Assembly: GCF_018129025.1 (NCBI RefSeq)
Contig: NZ_JAAEDI010000016.1
Span: forward strand, 62,001 to 126,000
Direction of reading: 5' to 3'
Source of the DNA: Neoroseomonas terrae
GTDB lineage: Bacteria; Pseudomonadota; Alphaproteobacteria; Acetobacterales; Acetobacteraceae
Length of the DNA: 64,000 nucleotides
In this document: in pieces, positions 17,262-26,840 of the stretch
How the letters are laid out: each line of letters starts with the position of its first letter
Numbering within the stretch: the first letter of the stretch is position 1
Notes under the pieces: model-generated
What the model was told of the DNA's origin: nothing
What the model saw: only the letters and a program-made list of their open reading frames with translations
The model's database searches: none
Program-made: the position numbers and the translations under genes

Positions 17262-18941
17262 ATGCTCTCCAGTTTGTCCATCCGCGCCAAGCTCCTCGGG
17301 GGGTTCGGCGTGGTCATCCTGCTGCTGTGCGCGCTCGGCGCAGGAAGCCTGTTCGCAACGTCCAGCCTGCGCGGTTCGGTCGATGCGCTGGCGCAGAACC
17401 GGGTGCCGTCCATCCGGTATCTCGGCGCCTATTCCATCGCGCTGACCCAGCTGCGTCAGACCGAAACGACATTGCAGCTGTTCGACGACCCCGCGGACCG
17501 TGCGGCGCGGATGCCGCGCGTCGCACCGCTGCTGCAGACGATGCAGCGGTCCTGGGCGGCCTATGAGCCGTTGGTCAGTGCCGGGGAAGAACGGCGGCTG
17601 GCCGACGAGGTCCGGGCGCAGGACGCCGCATACATGCCGGTGCATCGCGAGCTGATCGCGCTGCTCGCGGCGAATGACAACGCGGCGGCCCTGCGCGTCT
17701 TCATGGGCTCGCGCCAGCGCTATGAGGGGTTCGTCGCGGCTGTCGAGGCGCTGAGCCGGTTCAACGCCGAGCAGGCCGGTCTGGAGGCCGAGGCGTCCGA
17801 ACGGCTGTCGGGTCGGTTGAACTGGGGCCTGATCGCGTTGATGACCGCCGCGGTGGTGATCGCCATTGGCATCGCGCTGTTGATCGGACGCAGCATGGCG
17901 AGCCGCGTGGCGCATCTGGCGGCGGCGATGGGGCGGCTTGCGCAGCGTGACTACGGCTTCACCCTGACTGAGACTCATGACCAGGATGAGATCGGTGAAC
18001 TGGCGCGCGCTGTCGATACCTGTCGCGACGGTTTGAAGGCGGCGGACGAGATTGCTGCGCGGCAGCGGGCGGCGGAACAGGAAGCTGCCGAGCGCGGGCG
18101 GCGGATCGACACACTCGTCTCGGCCTTCGACGAGGAGGCGAGTGACGCGCTGCGCACGGTCGCCGCCGCGGCGACGCAGCTCGACGCCACGGCGAAGTCG
18201 ATGGCCGACACTGCCGATGACGGCACCAGCCAGGCGACCGCGGTCGCCGCCGCGACCGAGCAGGCGAGTGCCAACATCCAGACCGTTGCGGCATCCGCCG
18301 AGGAGTTGGCGGCGTCGATCGCCGAGGTCGCCCGCCAGGTGCGCGGCACCGCCGGCATCACCGGCCGTGCCGCCGATGCGGCGCGCGAAACCGACGGAAC
18401 GGTGCGCGGGCTGGCCGATGCCGCCAATCGGATCGGCGATGTGGTGCGGCTGATCAGCGATATCGCCGGCCAGACCAATCTGCTTGCGCTGAACGCGACG
18501 ATCGAGGCGGCGCGGGCCGGCGAGGCCGGCAAGGGCTTCGCGGTGGTGGCGAGCGAGGTGAAGCAGCTTGCGGCGCAGACGGCGCGGGCGACGGAGGAGA
18601 TCGGGCAGCAGATCTCGGCGATCCAGGCCGAGACGACGCGCACCGTGGACGCCATCGCCGGCATCGCGAAGACCATCGAGGAGCTGAACGCGAATACCAG
18701 CCAGGTTGCGGCGGCGAGTGAGGAGCAGGCGGCGGCGACGCAGGAGATCGGCCGCGCGGTCGCCGAGGCGGCGATGGGGACGCAGGATGCGTCCCGCAAC
18801 GCGGCCGGGGTGAAGCATGGGGCCGAACGCACCGGCCAGTCGGCGGGGGAAGTGCGCGGCGCCTCGGCAGAGCTCTCACGGCAGGCGGAGCGGCTGCGCG
18901 GGCGGGTGGGAAGCTTCCTCGCCGAAATCCGCGCGGCCTAG
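17262..18941 (+). CDS. Methyl-accepting chemotaxis protein
   Basis: This 559-residue receptor has a first membrane span near residues 10-32 ([20 protein letters not shown]), a periplasmic four-helix-like sensor domain to about 185, and a second span near 190-212. A HAMP segment follows ([20 protein letters not shown]), then a long helical signalling domain with the hairpin tip [20 protein letters not shown] near 400, including the conserved E-A-A-R-A-G-E stretch. Ligand unknown; no C-terminal CheR/CheB docking pentapeptide is visible. AGGAAGG precedes the ATG. No other chemotaxis genes are nearby. Confidence 0.9.
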   Translation: MLSSLSIRAKLLGGFGVVILLLCALGAGSLFATSSLRGSVDALAQNRVPSIRYLGAYSIALTQLRQTETTLQLFDDPADRAARMPRVAPLLQTMQRSWAAYEPLVSAGEERRLADEVRAQDAAYMPVHRELIALLAANDNAAALRVFMGSRQRYEGFVAAVEALSRFNAEQAGLEAEASERLSGRLNWGLIALMTAAVVIAIGIALLIGRSMASRVAHLAAAMGRLAQRDYGFTLTETHDQDEIGELARAVDTCRDGLKAADEIAARQRAAEQEAAERGRRIDTLVSAFDEEASDALRTVAAAATQLDATAKSMADTADDGTSQATAVAAATEQASANIQTVAASAEELAASIAEVARQVRGTAGITGRAADAARETDGTVRGLADAANRIGDVVRLISDIAGQTNLLALNATIEAARAGEAGKGFAVVASEVKQLAAQTARATEEIGQQISAIQAETTRTVDAIAGIAKTIEELNANTSQVAAASEEQAAATQEIGRAVAEAAMGTQDASRNAAGVKHGAERTGQSAGEVRGASAELSRQAERLRGRVGSFLAEIRAA

Positions 18942-19056
18942 AGCATTCTCCGTTCGCCCTGGCTCACGGCGAATGCTCCATTCCCTTGCTTTTACCCGAT
19001 CAGGGGATTCCACCTGATCGGGATCTGCCCTGGCGCGGCTACGGCCGCGCCAGGTT
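18942..19056. repeat. Three consecutive hairpins between convergent genes
   Basis: Stem 1: GAGCATTC with GAATGCTC (about 18942-18979, with inner CCGT/ACGG). Stem 2: CCGATCAGG with CCTGATCGG (about 18996-19021). Stem 3: CTGGCGCGGC with GCCGCGCCAG (about 19032-19055), which runs into the 3' end of the monooxygenase gene on the other strand. Probably a bidirectional end structure for the chemoreceptor and monooxygenase transcripts. Confidence 0.55.
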
Positions 19057-20343
19057 CTCCCGCAGCGTCTTCCCCTCATACTCCGTCCGGAAGAGGCCGC
19101 GCCGCTGGAGTTCCGGCACGACCAGCCGGCAGAATTCCTCGAACATCCGGGGATGCACCGTCGGCGTGATGATGAAGCCGTCGCAGGCGCCGGATGTGAA
19201 GTAGTCCTCCAGCTGGTCGGCAACCATCGTCGGGGTGCCGACCAGCAGGCCGCGCGGGCGCTTCGTCGCGTCGGCGAAGCTGATGCCTTCCTGCTGCATC
19301 ACCTGCATCACGCGGTCGATCGACCCGCTGATGCCCTGGTTGCCGGTCGCTTCGGCGAAGCTCTGCGGATCGCGGTGCTTCGACAGGTCGGCGCCCATCA
19401 GCGAGGAGTTCAGCATCTGCTGCGCCTCGGGGTCGATCAGGGATTGCAGGTATTCGTACTTCTCCTGCGCGATGCTTTCGGTTTCCCCCAGCACCGTCAT
19501 GAAGCTCGGCAGGATCCTGCAATCCTCCGGTGCCCGGCCGTACTTTGCCATGCGGGCCTTCACGTCGGTGGTGAAGGCGAGCGTGTCGGCCTTGCTGTGC
19601 GGCGTGCAGAAGATCAGTTCGGCCCAGCGCGCCGCGAAGTCGCGCCCACGATCGGAGGAGCCCGCCTGCATGAAGACGGGCCGCACCTGCGGCGAACGCG
19701 GCATGGCGAGCGGCCCGCGCGTCTTCACCCAGCGTCCCTCGAAATTCGTGTACCGGACCTTGGACGGATCGATGAAGACGCCGCCCTCCTTGTCGAGCAC
19801 GAGGGCGCCTTCGTCCCAGGACTCCCAGAGCGCGGTGCAGGCCGCGAGGACCTCATCGGCCCGGTCGTATCGCTCGTCCTTCGAGGGGATGCCGTCGAGG
19901 CCGAAGTTCTTCGCTTCGAGGTTGGTCGCGGAGGTCACGATGTTCCACGCCATCCGCCCGCCCGTCAGCAGGTCCAGCGAAGCGAGGGTCCGCGCGATCC
20001 AGTAGGGATGAAGAAAGGTGGTGGACAGCGTGGCGCCAAGGCCGAGATGCCGCGTGACGCGCGCCATGATCGGCAGCACCACGAGCGGGTCCAGGTAGGA
20101 GATCTGCCCGCCGAGCCTGAGATAGGCATCGAAGTTGCCGCCATGGATGTCGGGCAGGCCGAAGGTGTCGGCGTAGAAGCAGGCATCGAAGCGCGCCTCC
20201 TCCAGCACGCGGGCGATATGCTCGTAACGCGTGGGGGAGAGGATGTCGTCGAGCGGCGCCTCGGGGTGGCGCCAGGCGCCCGGGTGGTTCGCGGTGGGAC
20301 CGGTTTTGAGATAGGCGACCAGATGCATCCGGCGCTGCGTCAT
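19039..20343 (-). CDS. FMN-dependent monooxygenase, NtaA/SnaA/DszA family
   Basis: This 434-residue LLM-class (luciferase-like) oxygenase starts MTQRRMHLVAYLKTGPTANH. It shows the subfamily layout: EARFDACFYADTFGLPDIHG near residue 50, TLSTTFLHPYWIARTLASLD near 105, GRMAWNIVTSATNLEAKNFG near 130, RSPQVRPVFMQAGSSDRGRD near 215, and an ending SGACDGFIITPT. Relatives oxidise nitrilotriacetate, pristinamycin or sulfur heterocycles with FMNH2 from a separate reductase. No reductase is adjacent, so the substrate and partner are unknown. The ATG at 20343 is the only one giving the family length. Confidence 0.85.
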   Translation of the reverse strand: MTQRRMHLVAYLKTGPTANHPGAWRHPEAPLDDILSPTRYEHIARVLEEARFDACFYADTFGLPDIHGGNFDAYLRLGGQISYLDPLVVLPIMARVTRHLGLGATLSTTFLHPYWIARTLASLDLLTGGRMAWNIVTSATNLEAKNFGLDGIPSKDERYDRADEVLAACTALWESWDEGALVLDKEGGVFIDPSKVRYTNFEGRWVKTRGPLAMPRSPQVRPVFMQAGSSDRGRDFAARWAELIFCTPHSKADTLAFTTDVKARMAKYGRAPEDCRILPSFMTVLGETESIAQEKYEYLQSLIDPEAQQMLNSSLMGADLSKHRDPQSFAEATGNQGISGSIDRVMQVMQQEGISFADATKRPRGLLVGTPTMVADQLEDYFTSGACDGFIITPTVHPRMFEEFCRLVVPELQRRGLFRTEYEGKTLRENLARP

Positions 20344-20465
20344 GCGGTGCGGTTCCGGCGGTAAGGGGTGCGGGCCATGGGACGTTCGGTCTCCGTAAGG
20401 CCGTGCCGGCGTTCGGCGGTTCGCCGGACTATGCGGGCGCGGCCGGGGAGCGGCAAGGAACGGTG

Positions 20466-20873
20466 TCAGCCCGGCTGGGCGGGACCTGCGGTGAAGGTCA
20501 GGGTTGCCGCGCGTTCGTTGCCGACCAGCACCAGGCAGTTCACCTGCAACGTCGCGCGCGCGACCATGCGCGGGGTGCACAGGGCCGAGAGGCGCGATCC
20601 TTCGGCGGCACCGGACAGTTCGACCGCATGCTCGCGCGGCATGCCGCCCTGCATCGCCACCCGCCCATTCACCGTAATGAACACTTCATGTTGGGGCTGC
20701 GTAGTCAGGCCGGCGGGCACGCGCCGCGTGTCCATGTAGCCACCGATCAGCCAGGATTCCTTGGTCACGCTCGGTCGCCAGAATTGTGGTCCTGCCTCGG
20801 CGCGGCCAGCCGCCGTGCGAGGGCCGCAGGCAGCGAGCGTGGCCAAGGCGGCCAGGGCGACGGCGCGCACCAT
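20466..20873 (-). CDS. Putative lipoprotein of unknown function
   Basis: This 135-residue protein begins MVRAVALAALATLAACG, a signal peptide with lipobox. The mature part holds a beta-rich segment (EVFITVNGRVAMQGGMPRE near residues 63-81), a central CTPRMVARATLQVNCLVLVG with two cysteines that could pair, and a final strand. No family is recognised. It is divergent from argB, with 143 bp between. Confidence 0.6.
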   Translation of the reverse strand: MVRAVALAALATLAACGPRTAAGRAEAGPQFWRPSVTKESWLIGGYMDTRRVPAGLTTQPQHEVFITVNGRVAMQGGMPREHAVELSGAAEGSRLSALCTPRMVARATLQVNCLVLVGNERAATLTFTAGPAQPG

Positions 20874-21016
20874 GCTGACCTCATCCGGATATGCGGGGGA
20901 AGGCTAGCCCGCCGGCGCGCCGCGCGCCTAGGTTGCAGGCAGCGGCAGGCACGACTTGACCGCCCGGCGACGGGAAGTCAGATACCGGCACCCCTCGGAC
21001 GGGGCGAGGAACGCCG

Positions 21017-21907
21017 ATGACTGAGCCTGCCGAAACGCTCGACGCCATGCATATCCTGGCTGGCGCGCTGCCCTTCCTGAAGCGCTACGACGACGCCACC
21101 GTCGTCGTGAAGTACGGCGGCCACGCGATGGGCGAGGAAGAGACGGCGCTGCGCTTCGGCCGAGACATCGCGCTGCTGGAGCAGGTGGGCGTCAATCCGG
21201 TCGTCGTGCATGGCGGCGGGCCGCAGATCAACAACATGCTCAAGCGCCTGAACGTGAAGTCCAACTTCGTCCAGGGCCTGCGCGTGACGGATGAGGAGAT
21301 GCTCGACGTCGTCGAGATGGTCCTCGCCGGCCCGGTCAACAAGCAGGTGGCGGAGGCGATCACCCGCGCGGGCGTCGTCGCCGTCGGCATCTCCGGCAAG
21401 GATGGCGGGCTGATCCGCGCGCGGAAGCTGCAGCGCACCTACCGCGACCCCGAAAGCAACATCGAGAAGGTGCTCGACCTCGGCTTCGTCGGTGAGCCCG
21501 AGAGCGTCGACCCGAAGGTGCTGCGCCTGATGATCAGCGCCGACATCGTGCCCGTGGTCGCCCCGGTCGGCGCCAGCGCTGACGGCCAGACCTACAACAT
21601 CAACGCCGATACGGCGGCCGGCGCGATCGCCGGCGCGCTGAATGCCGAGCGCCTGCTGATGCTGACCGATGTGGCCGGCGTGCTGGACCCGGCGAAGCGG
21701 CTGATCCCCGAGATGACGGTCGCCGAGGTCAAGGCCGGCATCGATGCGGGCTGGATCGCCGGCGGGATGATCCCGAAGGTCGAGACCTGCATCTACGCGA
21801 TCGAGCGCGGCGTGAAGGCGGCGGTGATCCTGGACGGCCGCGTGCCGCATGCGATCCTGTCCGAGCTGTTCACGGATGCGGGGCCGGGGACGCTGATCCG
21901 GCCCTGA
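21017..21907 (+). CDS. argB: Acetylglutamate kinase
   Basis: This 296-residue amino-acid kinase phosphorylates N-acetylglutamate in arginine synthesis. Motifs: [11 protein letters not shown] near residues 28-38, [14 protein letters not shown] near 63-76, [15 protein letters not shown] near 128-142, [15 protein letters not shown] near 195-209, and [10 protein letters not shown] near 248. The extended N-terminal helix (about residues 1-20) is the kind used by arginine-sensitive hexameric enzymes, so feedback inhibition by arginine is plausible. No other arg genes are adjacent. A partial copy of the 3'-end element (hairpin 1 type) follows the stop. Confidence 0.95.
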   Translation: MTEPAETLDAMHILAGALPFLKRYDDATVVVKYGGHAMGEEETALRFGRDIALLEQVGVNPVVVHGGGPQINNMLKRLNVKSNFVQGLRVTDEEMLDVVEMVLAGPVNKQVAEAITRAGVVAVGISGKDGGLIRARKLQRTYRDPESNIEKVLDLGFVGEPESVDPKVLRLMISADIVPVVAPVGASADGQTYNINADTAAGAIAGALNAERLLMLTDVAGVLDPAKRLIPEMTVAEVKAGIDAGWIAGGMIPKVETCIYAIERGVKAAVILDGRVPHAILSELFTDAGPGTLIRP

Positions 21908-21915
21908 GCAGTGGG

Positions 21916-21941
21916 CCGGAGAAGGCGTTGCTCCTCTCCGG
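21916..21941 (+). repeat. Partial 3'-end element (hairpin 1 only)
   Basis: CCGGAGA and TCTCCGG form a stem 8 bp after the argB stop, in the same orientation as the copy at 27394. The second hairpin is not recognisable, so this is a truncated or diverged member. Confidence 0.45.
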
Positions 21942-22021
21942 ACGCCTTCAGGAAGCTCGCCCGGCGCGTGATCCCGGGTTGCCCGGCGCTTCGAGTCGAT
22001 CGCCCCGCGCCGTTATCCATC

Positions 22022-23224
22022 TTACCGCCGTGCGGCGCGGTCGATGGCGTTGATCCGCCACCGCAACTCGCTGTCTCCGACCGCTGCCGGGCTGGTCAGG
22101 GCCGGCGGCGAGGGCGCCAGCAGGGCGACCGTGGCCTCGGCGGTGTCGTCGCTGAGCCCGGCCTTGCGGCAGAGCCCGGCGAGGGATTTGCCGCATCGTG
22201 TCGCGACGGCGTGATCGATGACGCTTCGCGGCATGTCGGCGAGGCCGGCCAGCGCGGTGACGACGAAGGCCGTCTCGCCGCGGCGCGCGGCCTGCAGGAC
22301 CGCCGCATCGTCGAGCGCCCCGCCGCTTTGGAGGATGGCGACGCGTGTCGCAGCGTCCTCCGCCGTTTCATGCGGATGTTGCGTGCCGGCGAGGCGGGTG
22401 GCGACGGCGGCGCGGAGCTGCGACACGACCTCCGCCGGCAGATCGGCACGTTCCATTAGCGGGGCAAGCAACTCCTCGGCGACGAACTGCGCCAGCGCGA
22501 GAGCGGCGCGGGCGGTCAGGTCCGGCCGGCGCACCAGCGGTGCCTGCCATGATGTCTGCTCGGCGGCCTGCACCACCAGGGCGTCGAGGGTGCTCTCGCG
22601 GATTGCGGCGCTGCGGTTGCCCAGCAGGTCGCCGATGGCCGCGGCATCGCCGCTGCCCACCAGCGCCTCGGCCACCGTCTCGCTGATCGCCGGGCGCCGC
22701 GCGATGGCCGCCAGGGTCTCCGCCACGGGCGGCGCGGCGATGAGGGTGAGGAGATCACCCTCGGTCAGCAGCGGGCACAGCCGGATCAGCGGGTCGGCGA
22801 CGCGCAGGCTGGTGTCGCGGGCAAGCCGCAGCACCAGTGCGCGCGGCGCGTCAGGCAGGTCCTTCAAAGCCTCCGCGATGGTGGCGCGGATCTGCTCCGC
22901 GGCATCCTCGGCAAGCCGGGTCATTGCCTCCCACGCCGCATGGGCGATGCGGTCCTGCTGGCGGCCCGGCAATCCGGGCGCCAGGGCGACGAGGCGGTTT
23001 GCCAGCGCCTGGCGCACGGCCTCGTCCTCATCCGCCGCGAGGGTGACGAAGGTCTGGTAGGGGCTTGCCGGGTTCGCCGCGACGGTGGCGCGGACGGAGG
23101 CGGCGCGGTCGCCCATCAGGTAGTACAGCGCCTCGGGCGGCGTCGCGGGATCGGTGGCGAGGCTGGCGCGGGCGGCCGGAGGGCCGTCCGCCAACAGTCG
23201 GGCGATGGCCGCGATGTCCATCAT
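22022..23224 (-). CDS. DUF2336 protein
   Basis: This 400-residue, almost wholly helical, alanine-rich protein matches the DUF2336 family of alphaproteobacteria. It has HEAT-like short repeats (RASLATDPATPPEALYYLMG, then ATVAANPASPYQTFVTLAAD near residues 45-64), later RRPAISETVAEALVG near 180 and RSVIDHAVATRCGKSLAGLC near 340. Its biochemical role is not established. The diguanylate cyclase gene at 23221 ends within its first codons (four-base overlap) and lies upstream in the transcript. The pairing suggests a c-di-GMP-linked job, which is inference. Confidence 0.85.
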   Translation of the reverse strand: MMDIAAIARLLADGPPAARASLATDPATPPEALYYLMGDRAASVRATVAANPASPYQTFVTLAADEDEAVRQALANRLVALAPGLPGRQQDRIAHAAWEAMTRLAEDAAEQIRATIAEALKDLPDAPRALVLRLARDTSLRVADPLIRLCPLLTEGDLLTLIAAPPVAETLAAIARRPAISETVAEALVGSGDAAAIGDLLGNRSAAIRESTLDALVVQAAEQTSWQAPLVRRPDLTARAALALAQFVAEELLAPLMERADLPAEVVSQLRAAVATRLAGTQHPHETAEDAATRVAILQSGGALDDAAVLQAARRGETAFVVTALAGLADMPRSVIDHAVATRCGKSLAGLCRKAGLSDDTAEATVALLAPSPPALTSPAAVGDSELRWRINAIDRAARR

Positions 23225-24588
23225 GCGGCGGGCGGGGCCAGACGCCAGCCGCCGCGGTGCTCACGCTTCGCGTCGTAGAGAGCGGCGTCGGCGCGGGCGA
23301 GGAGCCCGCCGGCGGTCTCCGCGGCCCCACCTTCGCGGCAGGCGAGGCCGATGCTGAAGCGCGGCGCCGCGCTGCCGGCGGGCAGGGCGGTGGCGGCGGC
23401 GATCAGCGATTCCGCGCAGGCGATGGCTTCCACCGGCGCCGCGCCCGGCAGCCAGAGCGTGAACTCATCCCCGCCGAGGCGCGCGGCGGCGCCGCGGCAT
23501 CCCGCCGCGTCACGCAGCAGCAGTGCGGCGGTGCGCAGGGCGGCGTCGCCCGCGTCATGGCCGAGCCGGTCATTGAGCGGCTTCAGATTGTCGAGGTCGA
23601 TGAACAGCAGCGCGCCGCCTGGGGCCCCATCGCCGATCGAGGCGGCGAGGCCGGCGAGGAACGCCCGGCGGTTGGCAAGGCCGGTCAGCGGGTCGGTCCC
23701 GGCCTGGCGTTCGAGTTCGGCCTGCACCCGGCCGAATCCCAGCACGCCGCCGAGCGTCGCCGCCATGGCGCGCAGCACGGCGAGATCCTCGGCATCCCAG
23801 TCGCGACCGCCCGGCGCGCGCCAGGCGGCCAACGCCGAGACGGTGGGCGGGCGGCCGTGATGGTGGAACAGCGCAACCGGCAGGTGCCCGGGCAATTGCC
23901 CCACCCAATCCTCGGCCGAAGCCAGCGACCGGGCGGCGACGGACGGGAGTTCCGTCGGCACCGGGGCGGTCGGGTTGATGATCTCCGCGCCGGCCGCGGC
24001 CGGCACGACCATGGTGGTGCCGGCGCAGCCCAGGGCGTCGCGCAACTCGACCAGGCCGTGGGTCAGGGCCTCCGTCGCCGTGCCGGCATGGCGCACCGTT
24101 TCGCCCAGCGCATCCAGCAGCGCTGCGCGGCGCAGCCCGGCGGCCGCGGCGGTTGCGGCGGCTTCCTGGTCGGTCACGTCCTGGGCGACCCCGCGCAGGC
24201 CGGCGAACTGGCCGCGCGCATCGCCGAGTGGGGCCAGGGAGAGCGAGAGGCACCGCGGCCGCCCCCCGGCGCCGGCGACCCAGGCCCGATGGTTGCGGAC
24301 CGCCTGCCGCAGCGCGAAGGGATCGCCGACGGTGCCGAGCAACAGCGAGTCCGCCCGCCGCCCGAGCAGGCCCGCGGCCGGATGGCCGAGCACGGTGCCG
24401 GGCCAGAGGAAGCTGAAGCGGCCCTCGCTGTCCGTCTCGAAGACGAAATCGGCGGCGAGGCCGGCGAGGTCCTGCCAGCGCTGGCGCGATTCCAGCAGGG
24501 CGCCGTGCAGCGCCGTCGCCGCGGCCGCCGCGGGTGGGATCGTAGCGCTACGCTCCTTGTGCAGCAGGGCCATTGTCATCGCCGCCAT
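23221..24588 (-). CDS. PAS/GAF diguanylate cyclase
   Basis: This 455-residue signalling protein has a PAS domain near residues 35-150 (DFVFETDSEGRFSFLWPG, ending in LRGVAQDVTDQE), a GAF-like domain near 155-290, and a GGDEF domain from about 300. Intact catalytic features are DPLTGLANRRAFLAGL, FIDLDNLKPLNDRLGHDAGD and the active-site RLGGDEFTLW. It should make c-di-GMP from two GTP. The inhibitory RXXD site four residues before GGDEF is not obvious. No membrane spans are seen, so it is probably a cytoplasmic sensor. It is translationally coupled to the DUF2336 gene downstream. Confidence 0.9.
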   Translation of the reverse strand: MAAMTMALLHKERSATIPPAAAAATALHGALLESRQRWQDLAGLAADFVFETDSEGRFSFLWPGTVLGHPAAGLLGRRADSLLLGTVGDPFALRQAVRNHRAWVAGAGGRPRCLSLSLAPLGDARGQFAGLRGVAQDVTDQEAAATAAAAGLRRAALLDALGETVRHAGTATEALTHGLVELRDALGCAGTTMVVPAAAGAEIINPTAPVPTELPSVAARSLASAEDWVGQLPGHLPVALFHHHGRPPTVSALAAWRAPGGRDWDAEDLAVLRAMAATLGGVLGFGRVQAELERQAGTDPLTGLANRRAFLAGLAASIGDGAPGGALLFIDLDNLKPLNDRLGHDAGDAALRTAALLLRDAAGCRGAAARLGGDEFTLWLPGAAPVEAIACAESLIAAATALPAGSAAPRFSIGLACREGGAAETAGGLLARADAALYDAKREHRGGWRLAPPAA

Positions 24589-24770
24589 GGAAGCGCCACG
24601 GCGATGAACGGGCGGTTAGCGACTTGCTCGTGCCCCTCCGGGGCCGGCGGCGATCCGGCGCGCCCTGCGCCAGGACTGGCTGGCGCCCGATGCGGGGCGC
24701 GGCGGTACGTTGACAGTCCGCTGCGGCGGCCCCAAGCACCCATGCCTTTCATGATCGCCCGAGGACGTCC

Positions 24771-25607
24771 ATGGACCATTCCGCCCTGCAGTCGCGCATC
24801 GAAACGCTCTGGCAGAACCGCGACCGGGTGAACCCCGGCACCGGCGGCGCCGACCGCCAGGCGATCGAGGACGCGCTCGAGATGCTGGATTCCGGCAAGG
24901 CCCGCGTGGCGCAGTCGGACGGGAAGGGCAATTGGCAGGTCAACCAGTGGCTGAAGCAGTCCGTGCTGCTGTCCTTCCGCCTGGTCGATTCCGCGCCGAT
25001 GGACACGGCTGCCGGCGCCTACGACAAGGTGCCGCTGAAGTTCGCCGACTGGGGTGAGAACCGCTTCCGCGAAGCAGGCTTCCGGGCCGTGCCGGGTGCC
25101 GTGGTGCGGCGGTCGGCCTATATCGCGAAGAACGTCGTGCTGATGCCGTCCTTCGTGAATCTCGGCGCCTATGTCGACGAAGGCACGATGGTGGATACCT
25201 GGGCGACGGTCGGGTCCTGCGCGCAGATCGGCAAGAACGTGCATCTGTCGGGCGGCGTCGGCATCGGCGGCGTGCTGGAGCCGCTGCAGGCCAATCCGGT
25301 GATCATCGAGGATGACTGCTTCGTCGGCGCGCGATCCGAAGTCGCGGAGGGCGTGATCGTCGAGAAGGGCGCGGTGCTGTCGATGGGCGTCTTCCTCGGC
25401 GCCTCGACCAAGATCATCGACCGCGCGACAGGCGAGGTCTTCATCGGCCGCGTGCCGTCCTACTCGGTGGTGGTGCCGGGATCGCTGCCGGGCAAGCCGC
25501 TGCCGGACGGTTCGCCGGGCCCATCGCTGTACTGCGCCGTGATCGTGAAGCGCGTGGATGCGCAGACGCGCGCGAAGACGGCCATCAACGAGCTGCTGCG
25601 CGACTGA
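24771..25607 (+). CDS. dapD: Tetrahydrodipicolinate N-succinyltransferase
   Basis: This 278-residue left-handed beta-helix enzyme transfers succinyl from succinyl-CoA to tetrahydrodipicolinate in lysine/diaminopimelate synthesis. Diagnostic stretches are [19 protein letters not shown] near residue 45, hexapeptide repeats from about 100 to 220 including [20 protein letters not shown] and [17 protein letters not shown], and the ending [17 protein letters not shown]. Length fits the family (about 275). dapE lies just downstream and uses its product after aminotransfer. Confidence 0.95.
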   Translation: MDHSALQSRIETLWQNRDRVNPGTGGADRQAIEDALEMLDSGKARVAQSDGKGNWQVNQWLKQSVLLSFRLVDSAPMDTAAGAYDKVPLKFADWGENRFREAGFRAVPGAVVRRSAYIAKNVVLMPSFVNLGAYVDEGTMVDTWATVGSCAQIGKNVHLSGGVGIGGVLEPLQANPVIIEDDCFVGARSEVAEGVIVEKGAVLSMGVFLGASTKIIDRATGEVFIGRVPSYSVVVPGSLPGKPLPDGSPGPSLYCAVIVKRVDAQTRAKTAINELLRD

Positions 25608-25671
25608 TCGCACGCACTACGGAACAGCGCAGCTAGGAGCGGAGCGTGAACCGGTGGCGGAAGGAACTCTG

Positions 25672-26811
25672 ATGGCGGCGGATCCGGTTCCCCTCGCCCA
25701 GGCGATGATCCGCTGCCGGTCGGTGACGCCGGCGGATGACGGCGCGCTGGACGTGGTGCAGCGCGCGCTGGAGCCGCTCGGCTTCACCTGCACGCGGCTG
25801 GTCTTTGGGCCGGACGACTATCGGGTGGACAATCTGTTCGCCCGGCGCGGCACTGCCGGCCCGCATTTCTGCTATGCCGGGCATACCGATGTGGTGCCGC
25901 CGGGGGACCCGGCCGCCTGGGCCGACGACCCCTTCGCCGCCGTGGTCCGCGACGGCACGCTGTATGGCCGCGGCGCCTGCGACATGAAGGGCGGCTTTGC
26001 GGCCTTCATCGCCGGGCTGACGGATTACCTGGCCGCGAACCCGAACCATCCTGGCTCAATCTCACTGCTGATCACGGGGGATGAGGAGGATCGGTCCGTC
26101 GATGGCACGCTGAAGGTGCTCGAATGGATGCAGGCGAACGGTCAGGTCCCCGACATGGCACTGGTCGGCGAACCCACCAGCCGCCGCGCGTTGGGCGACA
26201 CCATCAAGATCGGTCGGCGCGGCAGCCTGACCGCGCGCATCACCGTGCAGGGGAAGCAGGGGCACAGCGCCTATCCGGCGCTGGCCGACAACCCGATCCA
26301 TCGGCTGGTCGCCGCGCTGGGGCCGCTGCTCGCCGCGCCGCTCGACAACGGGTCGGAGTTCTTTCCGCCGACCACGCTGCAGGTGACGGGCTTCGATGTC
26401 GGCAACAAGGCGTCCAACGTCATTCCCGCCGTCGCGCGGGCAATGCTCAACATCCGCTTCAACGACCACCACAGCAGCGCGACGCTGACCGAACGCCTGC
26501 ACGCCGCGCTGCGCGCCGCGGGCTGTGCGTATGAGATGCAGGCGGATTGTTCGGGCGAATCCTTCCTGACGCGGCCCGGGCCCTTCGTCGATGCGCTGTC
26601 CCGCGCCATCGCGCGCAGCACGGGGGAGACGCCGGCGCTCGATACCGGCGGTGGGACATCCGATGCGCGCTTCATCGCGCGGTACTGCCCGGTCGCAGAG
26701 TTCGGGGCGGTCGGCGCCACGCTGCACCAGGTGAACGAGAGTGCGCCGGTCGATGAGCTGCGCCGGCTGGCGGCGACCTATCGCGCGATCCTCGAGGAGG
26801 TCCTCGCCTGA
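25672..26811 (+). CDS. dapE: Succinyl-diaminopimelate desuccinylase
   Basis: This 379-residue M20 metallopeptidase-fold enzyme removes succinate from N-succinyl-LL-diaminopimelate. Motifs: CYAGHTDVVPPGD near residues 64-76 (metal His/Asp), GRGACDMKGGFAAF near 97-110, ITGDEEDRSVDGT near 130 (Glu pair), and the dimerisation-domain segment GRRGSLTARITVQGKQGHSA near 180. The ATG at 25672 follows AAGGA; an in-frame GTG at 25654 is possible. It follows dapD after 64 bp and is in the same transcript by position. Confidence 0.95.
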   Translation: MAADPVPLAQAMIRCRSVTPADDGALDVVQRALEPLGFTCTRLVFGPDDYRVDNLFARRGTAGPHFCYAGHTDVVPPGDPAAWADDPFAAVVRDGTLYGRGACDMKGGFAAFIAGLTDYLAANPNHPGSISLLITGDEEDRSVDGTLKVLEWMQANGQVPDMALVGEPTSRRALGDTIKIGRRGSLTARITVQGKQGHSAYPALADNPIHRLVAALGPLLAAPLDNGSEFFPPTTLQVTGFDVGNKASNVIPAVARAMLNIRFNDHHSSATLTERLHAALRAAGCAYEMQADCSGESFLTRPGPFVDALSRAIARSTGETPALDTGGGTSDARFIARYCPVAEFGAVGATLHQVNESAPVDELRRLAATYRAILEEVLA

Positions 26812-26840
26812 GCGGCGCCCCGCCGCCCGCCGGGCCCGCG

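Noticed and set aside
15936-18818. 960-codon frame extending the patatin gene across the chemoreceptor
   Set aside because: Only the part from GTG at 17003 has family motifs and a ribosome site; the upstream part is the complement of the chemoreceptor gene.
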